NCBI GenBank assembly: GCA_963693315.1
Contig: OY856188.1
Span: forward strand, 203,150,029 to 203,214,028
Length of the DNA stretch: 64,000 bases
From: Diogma glabrata
Taxonomy: Eukaryota > Arthropoda > Insecta > Diptera > Cylindrotomidae
Direction: 5' to 3'
Below the pieces are notes generated by a model. That model saw only the letters and a list, made by a program, of their open reading frames with translations. It was not told the origin of the DNA and did no database searches. Position numbers and translations under genes: made by a program. Below, in pieces: positions 1 to 12,388 of this stretch; position 1 is the stretch's first letter; each line of letters opens with the position of its first letter.

Positions 1-268
1 CAAACATCTTACATACATTATTTAATTTTAGTGAAATAATTCTGACTTTTAATATTATTTTTAATACTAGCCGCTTTCCAATCGAGTGAATTGATTGTAG
101 TCAACTGGTCTAGTATTCAGCAAATCATCAAAAATCGATCCAAAACAACAGAAACAGCATTTTTTGACATTTAAAAAATACATAATCAAAATCGAAAATT
201 TAGACACAAACAAATATGTTCCGATTTATTTTTTTATTATTTTTAACGTTTAAACACAAACTGTAAAT
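1..268. other. AT-rich non-coding flank with half of an outer inverted repeat
   Basis: No gene is seen. The 15-mer CCAATCGAGTGAATT at 78-92 recurs inverted at 4203-4217, just outside transposons A and B. These could be the ends of a short older element into which A and B inserted. No target duplication was found for this outer pair. Confidence 0.4.
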
Positions 269-1782
269 GGGTAGTTCTACACACGAAGAAAGAAAATGGA
301 GCTAATTACGGCACGACATGTTTTTTGCGAATAAGTTCTGGCAAGTAGTTTTATAGCTGAAGAATATATAGCTAGTAAAATACATAGCTAGTAGTTCGCG
401 CTATAGTATTATCCTGTTAATAGAGATCCTCCAAATGGTTTTAAAAATATAAACAAATTTAGGGAACTTTTTTTACCAGAAGAAATTAATTAAAAGTTAG
501 TTTTTTTTAATTGAAAGTGAATTTAAAAAACATGTGTGTTATTTTAAAAAGAGCTGAAAAAACTATTTTTTGTTTTTTGTAAATTTCAATCAATAAAACA
601 TCGCATGCTAAATTTTAATTTAAAAGTTTTAATTTTGATGTTCGCCACAGTTTTAGTTAAAGTTGATGACGTTCTTTCAACTTTTCTAAATGTGGCCAGT
701 CAAAAAAAAAAAAATACAAGAGTCACAATAAAAACAATCCTTCTTACTCCTAAATTTGAGTTAATTATCTCAAACGACGAAATAAACATTTATTTAAGTC
801 GAAATCCCAAATATTTAAGTCACTAAGAGACCAGGGGACTGATAATTTATCAATTTATCAGTATTTCGCTTAAAAATGACAAAATTACGTCTAAAAAAAA
901 ATAAACGGATTCTATACCAAGGCAATACATATTCACGACGTATAAAACCACAAAATTACCTGTTATTAAAATACTTTTTACGAAGTATTTTCGTAATCGC
1001 CAGGAGACTGATAATTTGACTGGGCAATACACTATCTTGCTAGTAATGATGACTGTTTTGATTGATAAAACCTCGGACTAAGTAAAACACTTGCAATATT
1101 ATATTTATTGAACTTTAATTAATTCCTGTGACGAGCGATAACTTGATAGAAATATGAATTTCTAATATTTTCAATGTGTTTTGATTGAGCAGGAGAATAA
1201 TAACAAATTCGTGGGACAAACTTTAATAGGATATATCTTATATGAAATATAGAGTAGTGTTATGATTATTTACACATTATTAAAGCATCATTATCTATAT
1301 ATAAATACGTAAGCAATATTTTTGCGGTACAATTGTAGGTCTTGAGTAGTAGGTCTTGAGTAGTAGATAAGTAGACAATTCAAAATCAATTATATCAATT
1401 AATTAAACTCTGAAATAATGTTTTGTAGCTATTTTGTTGGAAGGTCCTTTTACAATTTTTTTTACAATGGCCGTATTTCGGTCACTTGGTGATTCCTAGT
1501 TCAAAATTATTACTACAGTGTAAATTTGTCTCTATACACTTAGAATCATTGATTATTTAGTTTACCAGCTTTGACTTTCAAGGTGGGACACGCCAGGGGA
1601 CTGAGAATTTGACGTTTTGAATAATTTTTTTTGTAAGAAATATATTTCGAAACGGGTTTATTTTGGGTGACCAGCTAGACATAGTTAAGGTTTACAAATT
1701 TCATTTGAAAAAAATTTTTGTTTCATATTAATATACTAAATAAGCAGAGCTGTACAAAATTCCTATGTTTGTAGAACTACCC
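269..1782. mobile_element. Element A: non-autonomous DNA transposon with GGGT termini
   Basis: The 13-bp terminal inverted repeat GGGTAGTTCTACA starts at 269, and its exact reverse complement ends at 1782. The element is flanked by the 4-bp direct repeat AAAT (265-268 and 1783-1786), as expected of a target-site duplication. No coding capacity is visible; the short open frames inside look like chance. Three copies of a motif close to CCAGGGGACTGATAATTT lie at about 830-848, 1000-1017 and 1592-1609. The core of this motif (TCANTCCCCTG on the other strand) is shared with neighbouring element B, which suggests A is a non-autonomous relative of B. The superfamily could not be named. Confidence 0.75.
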
Positions 1783-1823
1783 AAATAACAAAATATGCAT
1801 ATGCTTGTTGAGCTGATGCATAT

Positions 1824-4156
1824 GGGTCATTTTCCCTAAACGGAACTTTTGCATTCCAATGGTTATAACTCGTTTGATTTAATATTATTTTTCATGATAT
1901 ATCATCATGGATATAATGCGTAGTGTTGTGTGTCATATTGCATAACAGCTGAGAACATATCAATTAAATTTCAATATTTCAATTAATTAAAAGTTAATGA
2001 AATGTCATTCCCCTGTCTGTCCTTACCATCATACTGCAAACTTTGACAAAATATTAAACCCCAATATGCTCTTAAATTCAGTAAACTAATTTTTTAAATT
2101 TATTATTACGGTTTTTGAAGACAAATTTTCTGTGAATTAAAATCTTAACACTCATTCCAATTTTTTAATAAAATTAATTTCAATGTACCTGGCCATTTGT
2201 GTCATTCCACTGTCATCAGTTGAAAGTTGATCCTTTCACTACTAGATGTCACTACTAATCCAATTCCACCCGTGAGTGTGAGCTGATAAATCAGAAGTAA
2301 CCATTGTGCTGCATGTTTCAGTTCTGACAATATTCTGCTACTGGAAAACAATTAAAACTACCAAATTATCACGTGAGTATTTTTATTATGTGTCATTCCC
2401 CTGTCTTTATCTGTACTCTTAAATGTATTCTAAATTATATTTATGGCACAGTAGTAGCATTCCTACATGTGTTATATACTGTGTATAGATTTTAGGCCTA
2501 ATATGCTTCAATCACATGGAGCTAGGAGCAAATAAGTTAGTTTTTGTCATTCCCCTGTGGTCCTTCCCCTGTCTTATGTGGTGACAGGGGAAAGACATCA
2601 TACACAGGGGAATGATATTAATGGTGAAGTTGTTTTAATCATATATCAAAACTAATGATTAATTAGTTTTGGTTTTGAAAATGTTTAATTTTAGGTAAAT
2701 CTGGGAAGAACAATTAATAATTAAATTATAATTAGCAATAAGTACTTTGAAATTATTAAACAGAAATGCAATTCTCTTTAGTATATTTAATATATATTTT
2801 AAATTCACTTTTTTAAACATGTAATTGGGCATTATGTTGATATTTGTTTAATATCTATAAATTAAAATTAATTTAATTTTACTCATATTTTAAATACGAG
2901 TCAAATACATTACATTTTATTACTAATTTAGCTAAATTGAAAATATTAATGATATATATATTTTTGAGAGAAATTAAAATTATATGAATATTATAATTAC
3001 TTAAAATTTTATTCAAAATTAATGTCAGCTATACCACTTTCACTAGGTTACGGCCTTACTGGATTGTTTCGCCTAAAGTGTCGGATAGAGACACTGTACT
3101 TTGTCGCATTCACGATAATATGAAGATGCTCGTAGGGAAACTTCATGAAAACAAATTAATTGACTACAGGATCCCAGACCTTTTGTTGGAAACTTTATGC
3201 TGCAACAAAAGAAATATTTCGTGCCTGCTAAAACATTGTAGCTCTTGCAAAAATAATGCAGTAGGATACAATGACTATATCAGCCGAATGCGAACATAAC
3301 TTACATGAAGTGGAATACAGTAAAAGAAAAATTCACAGATAAAAGAGGTCAAGAAAAAATTTGCAAAAAATCCAAGAAAGTAGAAATTGAAACTACTTTT
3401 GGTGAGACTGTTACAAGTCTTGAAGCTGATTTACCCAAATACCGGGAACATATAGCAACTCAAATTCACCAGTATAAAGAATTGAAGCAACTAAAAAGCA
3501 ATATGAAATCGAACGAAATCTTAATCCACGTAGATTTTAGTGAGAATTATGCGTGCAAGTATGCTAATGATATTCAGGCCATCCATTTTGTAGGGGGACA
3601 ACAAATCACTCTTCATACTGGTGTGCTATATTGGAAGGATGAGAATGATGTAATCATACCTGAATCATTTTGTACTCTTTCTGATTCCTTGAGACATGAT
3701 GCTGCGGCTCACTTACACCCTGTTATCCAGAATCACTTGCAAGCACATCCTAATGTAGACACCATTCATGGAATGAGTGACAGTCCGTTAAACCAGTATA
3801 GGAAAAAAACGATGTTCTACATAATCAGAAACTAAATTTTATTTTCATGATTATCCTTAATTTCCAAAAGTTTTGTAATAAAATTGATTTGATTTATGTT
3901 CACTTATGTAGTAATTTGTATTGCAGTCTTCCTTTACTTTGTTGTCATTCCGCTGTGTGTTGTTGTCATTCCCCTAGATGGTCAAAATTTTAACATTTTT
4001 TTTATGTGCTAATTTTTGAATTTTTTTTGTTGCTGATAGGATAGTCATCATTCTGTATATATTGAGTTTCCCAAAAAAAATTTTTTAAGATTTTTTTTTA
4101 AAAATTATTTTTATTTTCATTTTTTGCTAAAAAGTCCCGATTAAGGCAAATGACCC
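1824..4156 (+). mobile_element. Element B: DNA transposon with degenerate transposase-like gene
   Basis: Imperfect terminal inverted repeats begin GGGTCATTT at 1824 and mirror at 4156 (about 17 of 20 bases match). The 4-bp direct repeat ATAT flanks it (1820-1823 and 4157-4160). Inside are at least seven copies of GTCATTCCCCTGT or close variants, at 2004, 2201, 2392, 2546, 2603 (inverted), 3944 and 3965, resembling the TIR itself. This is the layout expected of subterminal transposase-binding repeats. A broken DDE-like gene lies at 3036-3835. Element A, only 41 bp to the left, has the same style of ends and the same motif core. Confidence 0.75.
3036..3835 (+). pseudogene. Broken DDE-like transposase fragment of element B
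   Basis: The readable protein starts about 3036 (TFTRLRPYWIVSP) and runs through a C/H-containing region (LCRIHDN, CCNKRNISCLLKHCSSCK). A frameshift near 3295-3305 follows, then a second block with HVDFSENYACKYA, a glycine-rich turn with TLHTGVLY, and a SDSPLNQYR block. I recognise these as conserved blocks of a multicopy protein in invertebrate genomes that I take to be a transposase. The aspartates in HVDFSEN and SDSP are plausible catalytic acids, by inference. It ends right after the SDSPLNQYR block, where relatives continue, so the 3' part seems deleted. No start methionine is obvious and the 5' end is frameshifted. I could not assign a named superfamily. Confidence 0.65.
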
Positions 4157-7040
4157 ATATGCAAATTCCAGAAAACAATTCAGTTTAAGCTAATCAGCCA
4201 GTAATTCACTCGATTGGCAAACACTATTATCTCCTATCACTAAATTGATATTGTGTCCACCTGCCGGCGTATAACTTTGTAATTGATTTCCTAATTTTGA
4301 CTTTTACTCCAGCTTATTTTCTCCTTTCATATTGCTTGCATAAATTGCATTGTCAAAAAATTATAAATTAATTAGATTAAATTAAAAATTATAAATTAAT
4401 ATGATCAAAAAATTTTGATACCTAATACTTTTAATTCCTCAATAAGTTCGTGTAATAAATTTTGTGCCAGTTCGCTAAATTTTCTCCAAGGGAAGAGAAA
4501 TGCATGTTTTTTCGCTCGAGGTTTGGAGCCCGAGGGTGACGCCTGATGATTAAATATCACTGAGGAAGATGACATGCTCTCTTTCGAGGTATATATTGTA
4601 TATACTATTTTTCTTTTATTATGACATAATATAATTTATAAATTATAACTTTTAATGTTCATCTTAGTAGGCGGTTTAATTTGATTGAATTTATTGTAAA
4701 TATTTCTGTTACCATTGAAAACTATCATTGTTGTTATTGTTGTCATGGTTTGTTATTTTTTATTCCCTAGGAAGTAAATGATGCAATCCGATCCCGCAAA
4801 TTAGGGAGCGGAATTGAACTTTATATACAACTCGTGCAAAAACATAATTCTATTGATAGCTTTGAAACTAAAATTAAAACTAATGAGAAGCCATAAAAAG
4901 ACAGAAGAAAACAATTTGAAATGATATTTGTTTCAATTTAAATCGTAGCCAACTAGATTTGCTTGAAAGCTAAACGTATTTTGAATTTTTATCATTTTTT
5001 TCTTTTAATTTGTGTGATTTTTTACCATTAGAGAAGTTTTTCTAATGTATTAAATATTTGGGAGCCCGCAAAACTAGAGGACCCAGTGAAATATGTTATT
5101 CTAAAGAAAAACTTGTTATTTTAGTCAAAATATTATTGACAGTTGCACGGTTCCATCCTTTACCTACTAATGAATTGATATTTTACGTAAACAATGTACT
5201 TAGTATATACTAGGGACTAAAAAATCAAATTTAAATCAATTTTGTTTAAGTCGTTAATTGTTCAAACTAGCTTTGTAAAATCAATTAATTTTTGAAATTT
5301 ATGCTTTTATCCTATATCAGGGTTAAGTTTTCGTTGTATTTTTTATTCAATAAATTTTGTGTGTGTTAAAGTTTTAACTGGCAACAATTTTTAAAAGCAA
5401 ACAACAATATTCAAATTTCATAAATAAATAAATTATTTATAATAAATAAATTATTAAAACATCTAATCATCTGGTAGTTTACAAACACAACCAGAAAATC
5501 GGTAATAACACTTCCAAATTTCTGTTAATTGTTGAAGTTAGCTCATATTTTTGTTTCAACAATAATTGTTCAGTTTATATTTTTCCAATAGCAACTATTT
5601 CATTATTCAACATCCGTATTATATTTGGTTATGCAATATCCGCCGTGTATTTCATTATTCAACATAGCCGATTATATGATTTGGTTCATCAACTTTTATA
5701 TTACTCAAACATCAGCTATTATATAGATTATTACATACATCAACGCTCAGCTTATTTCACTACCAACATTAACCGATATTTAATTTATTACATACATCAA
5801 CGTTGATTTTTTATTATCTACCATCTGGCTTTCCGCGGCTTATAACAGAATACTACAAACTTTAACGTGGATTAGAAGGTATAATCATTTTTTTATAACC
5901 CTTGTGTTCGAATTGGATAGTCAGTCTCCTACAGGTTTTTATCTATCATATTTTGTTTATATTCATGCTATTTTTCTCAGCAATATTTATTTTTTCGAAT
6001 TAAATTATTAGATTAATCTAGATTCTAGACTAATAAGTGAATTGACCAATAAACAGAGTTCTAAGGGGTGGAGGTGGTGTAGAATGAGTTGTTGGGTTGG
6101 TGGAGTGAATGGGAAGAGTATACTCGTTCTCTCTTGACTAAATGTTCAGTCATGCTATAATATAGTTCCTTTTTCTTTTTATAGTTCAAATTTTCTGCTG
6201 AAAACAATGTTAGTATCAACCTGACACATCTTAAATTAACCACGGTCAAACACACAAAACTGCTTGTGGGTTGTTTTCCTATGGCGAGGAATTAATAGGA
6301 GAAACGGATGACCTAACGGGGATCATTGCTGACCATAGACAGTGGCCTTTTGATTTTCTCTTACCAAATCCTACCCACAGATGATGATGGTGTTTTAAAT
6401 GAAATACTGTTTCTCCATAAATATGATTCTTGTTTCTGTTTCTCTTCTTTTCTTCAATCTTTATAAAATCTTCTTCAGCTTAGATTTGTATACTATCATT
6501 TAACTTTTCTATATTATTTAACTATACCATCTTTCAAATGTAACTGATATAACTGATGTCTTCTTACAAAGAAAACTAGCATATTTATACTTATCCTATT
6601 TCAGTTAAAATCTCTACTTTCTATTTCCTATTTTTCATATCATAGCATATCTTAATAATAATCTCTTAATAATAATTTTATAATGATAACTTTCTCATTA
6701 AACATTCAAATATCTCAAATTCTTCAAAACAAAAAGTGACAAAATATTCTTTTTTCATAACAAAAAAAAATTAGGACAAATAAATTCATGACGTATTAAC
6801 ATAATACCATAAGTACGTTTCTTGCAAATTCCATATCAAATTTTCACGATTGAAATTTGAAAATCAAAACAGTTTAATTTTTGTTTTCAACATATATATA
6901 AAAACAATTAAAATTAGATGAGTTACGATAATATGTCATCGGAATCAAAACCGCTTAAAATTAGTTATCAGAATTATGTTCATGAATAATATTTACTTTT
7001 GAAATATTCTTCAAATCGTAAAACTGTTTTTTTGGCGAGG
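4157..7040. other. AT-rich intergenic stretch, no gene seen
   Basis: Apart from the outer inverted-repeat half at 4203-4217, nothing coding is recognised. Around 5590-5830 there are loosely repeated phrases (TTCATTATTCAACAT, TTACATACATCAACG) that look like a decayed tandem repeat with a period of roughly 60-80 bp. The open frame at 6061-6255 (minus) has no recognisable motifs. Confidence 0.5.
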
Positions 7041-7051
7041 CAACCATGTAG

Positions 7052-9586
7052 TCATAACCTGACATGGAGACTGAAGTTCTTTATGCCATCCTCATATTCA
7101 AGAGCTTTTGAAAAAAGCCAACAGCCTTGAATATCTTCTATCCTTAGATAGTTTGATCCTAACATGACGCTTCGGAGCCCTGAGAGAGCCAAACATTCTC
7201 CCACACTATGAGAGACTGTTTCATCCTCTTCAAGATAAAAGCGGCATGTTGGATCATTTTCTATTCGAAACTGTACCATATGTTTGTTCATGGTGGTGAC
7301 CTGTTAGTAGTCCCACCATTAGCCTGCAGTCTGACCGAGTCAGATTTAACAAGAATTTGGAGGTTTGCTGGCTCAACTCTGGATTGAACATCTTTAAGAC
7401 CTTTCAACCTTCTCCTGCATTGAGAGTTACTGGACCGAAAGAGAACTTGTTCGACTAGCAATCTTATCCTATCTTTCGATATACCAATTGCTGGTTCAGG
7501 GTCTATGAGCCTTATCTTGGAGCCTTATTATCTTGGAGTGTTAAAGTGTTATTACCGATTGAAGGAAGAGTGAATTTATTTAGTTTCCTCCTGTTGGTAA
7601 ACGCAACGAGCTATGTCTTAGAAGCATTGATCGAGAGACCATTCTTCTGACACCAGCTGTTGGTAATGACCAGGGCGTTCTGCATTTTTCTACAGAGATG
7701 CCCCATCTTGTCTCCTTTCAAAAGAATGCTAATATCTTCGGCATAGCCGTATGTGTTTAGCCCTTTATCATTCAATTCAACTAGGAGCTGGCCTACCCCT
7801 TGGGGACATCTACTCTTCACACCTACCTGGATTGTGGTGTTGTTATTCGTGTGCTTAAACAGACATCGATCCGTTAAGGAGTGACTCAATAGTGGCTTTG
7901 TCAAAAACCCAATTTCTATGTCAAGAAAAGCGCAAAGAGTGATAGCCCTTTTAGAGATAGTCTCTTCAATATCGGTGACCACCTCTGAAGGGACTGTGTC
8001 CGTGGACTTTCCCGTAGGTTTTCTTCAGACAGGCATTTCTGATGTAACGGTCGATCAACCTCTCCAGAGACTTTAGAAAGTATGAGGAAAGACTGATCGG
8101 TAGTTGATTTTCCATCGTTTTGGGATAAATACAACTCTCACGTTTCTCCAGGCCTGTGATACATAGCCGAGCATAGCTATTCAGGCCACGAAGATCTTTA
8201 AGAGCCTATCTCCTATTATGTCTAGAGTCTAGACACTGTTGTATCATAATAGGCCATATTCCGTCTATACCTGGAGATTTCTACGGCTCAAAGGAGCTGA
8301 TAGCCCAAGACATAGCCTCAGGCAATACAACTCTTTTTGCCATTATCCAGTCCATTCGGTTTGGTTTTTCCCTATTTTTCGTGCCTTTCCCCTGAGGAAT
8401 CTCCCCGAGTACACAGCCAGGAAAATGGTGTTGAAACAGTGCTGTAATAATTTAATATTGTCCAGTCTTGCTAAAGGATCCTTTTTCAAGGCCCTCATTA
8501 GTCACGTTCTGTGATAGTCTTAATCGACTCACAGTACTTTTCACTAGACCTCTTCTTTAATTTACGAATAAGCCTATTGAATAGTTTCTTTGCTTCACTG
8601 TACAGAGCACAGTCAGCTTCATCACGAGTTTTCAATGCTCTGTTCAGAAGTTTCTTTGTCGGAAAGAAGGATCTTTGTCTGAGTTTATCAAGGTTTTTGT
8701 TCCACCAAACTGACTTGTCGCCTCTTTTAAGAACACGAGCTCTCAAAAACCCAGACTAACAGATCCTTAAGCTAGTCAACGGCCTGTTCAATAGCCAGGA
8801 CTTTGGAAATGCTTCCACTAGCCCGTTCATCCTCTTCAATGCCCCTGAAGCACATCCAATTCGTCTGTATTGGATTCCGGTAGACGCAATCTTCGGCTGG
8901 GATCGCCTTTACAAGAAAGTTTATATATCTGTGATCGCTCATGGATATATCCGTAGACAATCTCCAGCTCCTGATGGCTTCTAGAAGAGATCTGGAGCAT
9001 AGAGTGATGTCTATGGTTTCTTGCCGTCGGGAGTTAACAAAAGTGTGCTCTCCTCCGGAATTTAGAGTATCCAAATTAGTAGTAGCCAAGTACTCTAAGA
9101 GAGACTGACCTCTGCTGTTATTATTGGTACTTCTTCAGCTTACGTGATGTGCATTAGAGTCACAGCCGATTATAAGTCAACCACGCGCACCAATTCCAGC
9201 GTTGGCAGGGGATTAATAGAGTCGTACGGATGAGAGGCAGACACAATTAATATCCGCCTTTTTTCCGTAGCTGTTCCATAACTGAACATTCCTACGGTTA
9301 AATCGCCTGACGATAACTTAGCCAGAAGATGCATATCAAGGCTTTGGTGTGATGTTATGCAGGTTCTGGTTTTGTCAGGACCCCCTTTATACAGAATGTC
9401 CCAGCCCTTCAATGAAAGATCGGCTACTCTGTTTTTAATAATGTAGGGCTCTTGAATTATTAATATTTTTGAATTCAACTTTTTAGCAAGTGAAGTCATG
9501 AGATTATATGACCCACTTATGCTATGATGCAGATTGATTTGTCGAAACTCAAGCTTATCCCCGGCCATCATAATAGTGATATTCAC
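7052..9586 (-). pseudogene. LINE ORF2 remains: endonuclease, reverse transcriptase, C-terminal Cys/His region
   Basis: The region 9586-8772 carries apurinic endonuclease blocks: QINLHHS near the start, ILIIQEPYI, then ETIDITLCS and SDHRYI at the end. 8746-8498 matches the charged linker before RT (WWNKNLDKLR). 7982-7611 holds RT blocks C and D: CPQGVGQLL and YAEDISILL, where the usual YADD active site reads YAED. A frameshifted piece at about 7390-7300 (FLLNLTRSDCRLMVG, LLTGHH) leads into CRFYLEEDETVSHSVGEC at 7291-7052, the Cys/His stretch seen after RNase H in LOA-like elements. RNase H itself is not readable. Many stops and frameshifts make this a pseudogene. Confidence 0.75.
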
Positions 9587-9596
9587 TTATGTCTTC

Positions 9597-10156
9597 AAGC
9601 GCGATCCAATAAACTTAACATCTACTGAACCGCACATGAAGAATAGTTTCGCTTTCCGAATTCTGATTAGATATTGCTTTCGCACTATCTTCATTGAAAA
9701 GAATGTACAGGAGGTTTCCTTCGACGGAGGTTTTATCCTTAGCCAATTTCTTCTCTCCGTACGATCGGATAGTCCATTTGGAACTGTCCAAGCCATTTTG
9801 ACGTCCGAGACCACCCAGTAAAGCCGTCTCAGATTGTCTATGACCTGGAACCCACATTTTGACCACGTGCATCTTAGGGAGATCACACAACTTCATTGCT
9901 GAAAGTCTTGCTCCTTCCCATGGAATGCAACCTGGAATTCCTCCACCAAGCAGTTCAATGAGAAGTCGTTTGAACATCGGAAATAAAGTTTTCCTTCTTT
10001 CATCAACACCCCATCAAAGGTTGGCAGAGTTCCTGTTTGTTGCAGCATATCTTCAAACAGGTGTTGCTGGATCAAATTGCTTTGTTCCTGGCTGATAATT
10101 CCATTGTTAGATTTAACAATTTCAACTAGGTAGCCCTCTCTTAGCTGCACTAGCAT
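9597..10156 (-). pseudogene. LINE ORF1-like fragment (DUF4780-like)
   Basis: Two overlapping frames read through a region with LYFRCSNDFSLNCLVEEF, then WEGARLSAMKLCDLPK and VKMWVPGH. The pattern of a short beta-rich domain with W, DLP and VPG motifs resembles the DUF4780 domain that precedes ORF2 in LOA-type elements. The join between the two frames near 9900-9970 indicates a frameshift. No zinc knuckles are visible. It lies immediately upstream of the endonuclease region, as expected for ORF1. The family call is from memory of the motif pattern. Confidence 0.55.
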
Positions 10157-12278
10157 AGCTTCGTAAAACTGTTAATTTAGTTTATTTGAATAGTTATTTA
10201 CAATATGAATGTATGTTAAACATTTCAGGTTTTTCATTTTTAGTTTTGAGAAATTTACATGATTTTGAGAAATTAACACCTTTGTAAGAACAGCTATCCA
10301 AGGTAGCCACAGACCTATGCCACCAAAAATAAAATATGTATTTACTTATTTTAAATTAACGACTAAGTTAAGTTTCAGAGATGAGTAATTTTATTAAAAA
10401 AAATTTACTTAAATGTATCAGCTATTCACATTTTTGCTTTACCATAAAAAAGTTGGGTTACTGCCGTTGCTTTGATGTGTCACGAAAGGTATGCAGACTC
10501 GTTTAAAGGCTCTGATCTCTACATCCATAATTTTATTTGTAAAAATCCTTAAATCAGTAAAAATGTTGCAACTAATCAAGCGCATTGGTAAGGTTTGAGT
10601 TATCGTTCTTCACTGTACAAAATTTGCTCCACTCCATATGCAAAACTTATGGAAAACTTAGCCTTAACCAAAATTATTTTAACAACGCTATGTATATATG
10701 ATACAATCCAATAGCCGATTGTATCTTGTAGTTATTTTTGTAATTTGATTAAACCACTAAAACTAATCTTTATCTTGTCATGTTCTTTATATTTATAGTT
10801 TTCTTATTTCTAGAAAACTAATCTGGTGAACCCTTTTGAAAAAAATTGTTTTTGTTATTTTGTCCTTCGGTTAAATTAATTTTTTGTTGTTTTTTTACGT
10901 ATAGTCTTTGGGTTAATTTCCTTTTGTTTTTGAAACTAACCATAAAATTGTCGTTAAATTAATTATGAAATTTGTGAAATTAATTAAAACACTTTGGGGT
11001 GTCAGTATATATTTAATGTTGGTAAAAGGAACAATATCGGCTATTGTCATCATTCTCGTTTTTATTTTTTATTCTTAGGGTTTCGTACCTTAAAAGAGAT
11101 AAACGAGGCTGTTTTATAGTCAGACTTTTATTTTCAATCGAATTGTTTCGTTCTTCTCCGAGATTAATAAGACCTTCCGGCTCCAAGTTGTGTTTATACA
11201 GTAGCTTGACAAAAATTACCGAAATTCGATATAATACCGAAAATATGTTTTTTTTAATTCTATTTCACTCCACTCCCTTCTGGTCGTAATCGATAGTAAA
11301 ATATAATAATATCGAAGGAAACAAATTTTAATAAAATTCAACAAAAATCAATGCTACTAATGTTCGTAATGCTATACTTTGTGAAGCTAGTAGTTGCTGG
11401 ATTTTGACTAGATTTTTGGCATGAATGACCGCGGTGTCATATGTCACCCCATACTTTTTCATAACACATGTTAATGGATAAAAACAGTGGGTTGTTAACA
11501 CAACACTTCTATACATCGACCAAAACTATGTCAGTGAAGACAACTACTGCTTCAGCAACAAACATCATACCGTACTAACTGCCAAGAAAATAACAGGCAT
11601 TTTGGTTCACTGTCACTACCAAAAGGTCAAACAGGACAGATAGACAACCTTTTATTGCTTTAGACAGATACTCAGTTGAGCAGGTACTAGGTGAAATCGA
11701 TCATCTTCAAAAAAGAAGATCGCAGAGGTTTTTTTTCATGAGGTTTATATAAAATATAAAGTGTTATATCCAATATAACAGTAGTTAATAGTACATTATG
11801 TGCAAGGACGTAGAGCTAAAGATTTTAGACGTATGTGGAGTTTGCAAATCGAGGCGCTAGCCAAGATTTGCACCCACATTAAGTTCAAAATAACTTACGT
11901 CCGTGCGTCATATACTATTTTTTATTCGCCGCTAGCAAAATATTTAAAAAAAATTGTTTATTCTAAATCAAAGTTATAATTTTGCATAAATTTTGAAATG
12001 AAAATATGTTAAACAAGTAACCTTTGACAAAATATTTGTTATTTTTTCAAAATAATTGTAAAACTATGATAACAAATAATATGATATGATAACAATAATT
12101 TTAATTGGATAGTGAAATTTTGAATTTAAAGGCTTTGATAAAAATTTCTGTTTTTTATAGAATTTAAACAAATACAAATGTTTTTTGCTTTTTTGGACGT
12201 AACTATGACAACAAAATATGTGGCTAAAAAGTGACACTTTACGGCCGCAAATCACAGAAATAAAGTACCACTTTAATA
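10157..12278. other. AT-rich intergenic stretch with one imperfect hairpin
   Basis: No gene is recognised. The only structure noted is an imperfect inverted repeat at about 11808-11912: left arm with GGACGTA, ATGTGG and GCAAATC, and right arm with the matching complements around a GGCGCTAGCC centre. Open frames at 11044-11289 (plus) and 11328-11516 (minus) carry no known motif. Confidence 0.45.
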
Positions 12279-12388
12279 TTTTTTTTTTTTTAATAAAATG
12301 TGATGTGTAGTAGGCATTACAATATGTGTCACAACAACACATAAAAACCTTTTAAGACCAAGGTCCCACAACAACATGCGTTCTAGGG
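12279..12388 (-). mobile_element. 3' end of a 5'-truncated LINE (family 1)
   Basis: Read on the minus strand this ends in AATAAAA-like sequence and an A tract (12279-12291 is poly-T on the plus strand). The 110 bp before the tail match the 3' ends of the LINE copies at 22689-23246 and 39251-40742 (shared phrase ACAACAACACATAAA and neighbouring text). Only the 3' untranslated end is present, a typical severe 5' truncation. Confidence 0.7.

Larger units (their letters stand above)
7052..10156 (-). mobile_element. Decayed LOA-like non-LTR retrotransposon
   Basis: On the minus strand the order is ORF1-like region, apurinic-type endonuclease, reverse transcriptase, and a C-terminal cysteine/histidine region. 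This is the layout of APE-type LINEs of the I/LOA group. Every part has frameshifts or stops and the element is certainly inactive. Precise ends and target duplications could not be seen; the coordinates mark the outer limits of recognisable coding. Confidence 0.75.

Noticed and set aside
605..826. 73-codon open frame in element A
   Set aside because: Hydrophobic start but no family match; lies inside a non-autonomous transposon.
7916..8759. Several overlapping open frames on both strands
   Set aside because: Apart from the minus-strand LINE blocks these are shadows in other frames.
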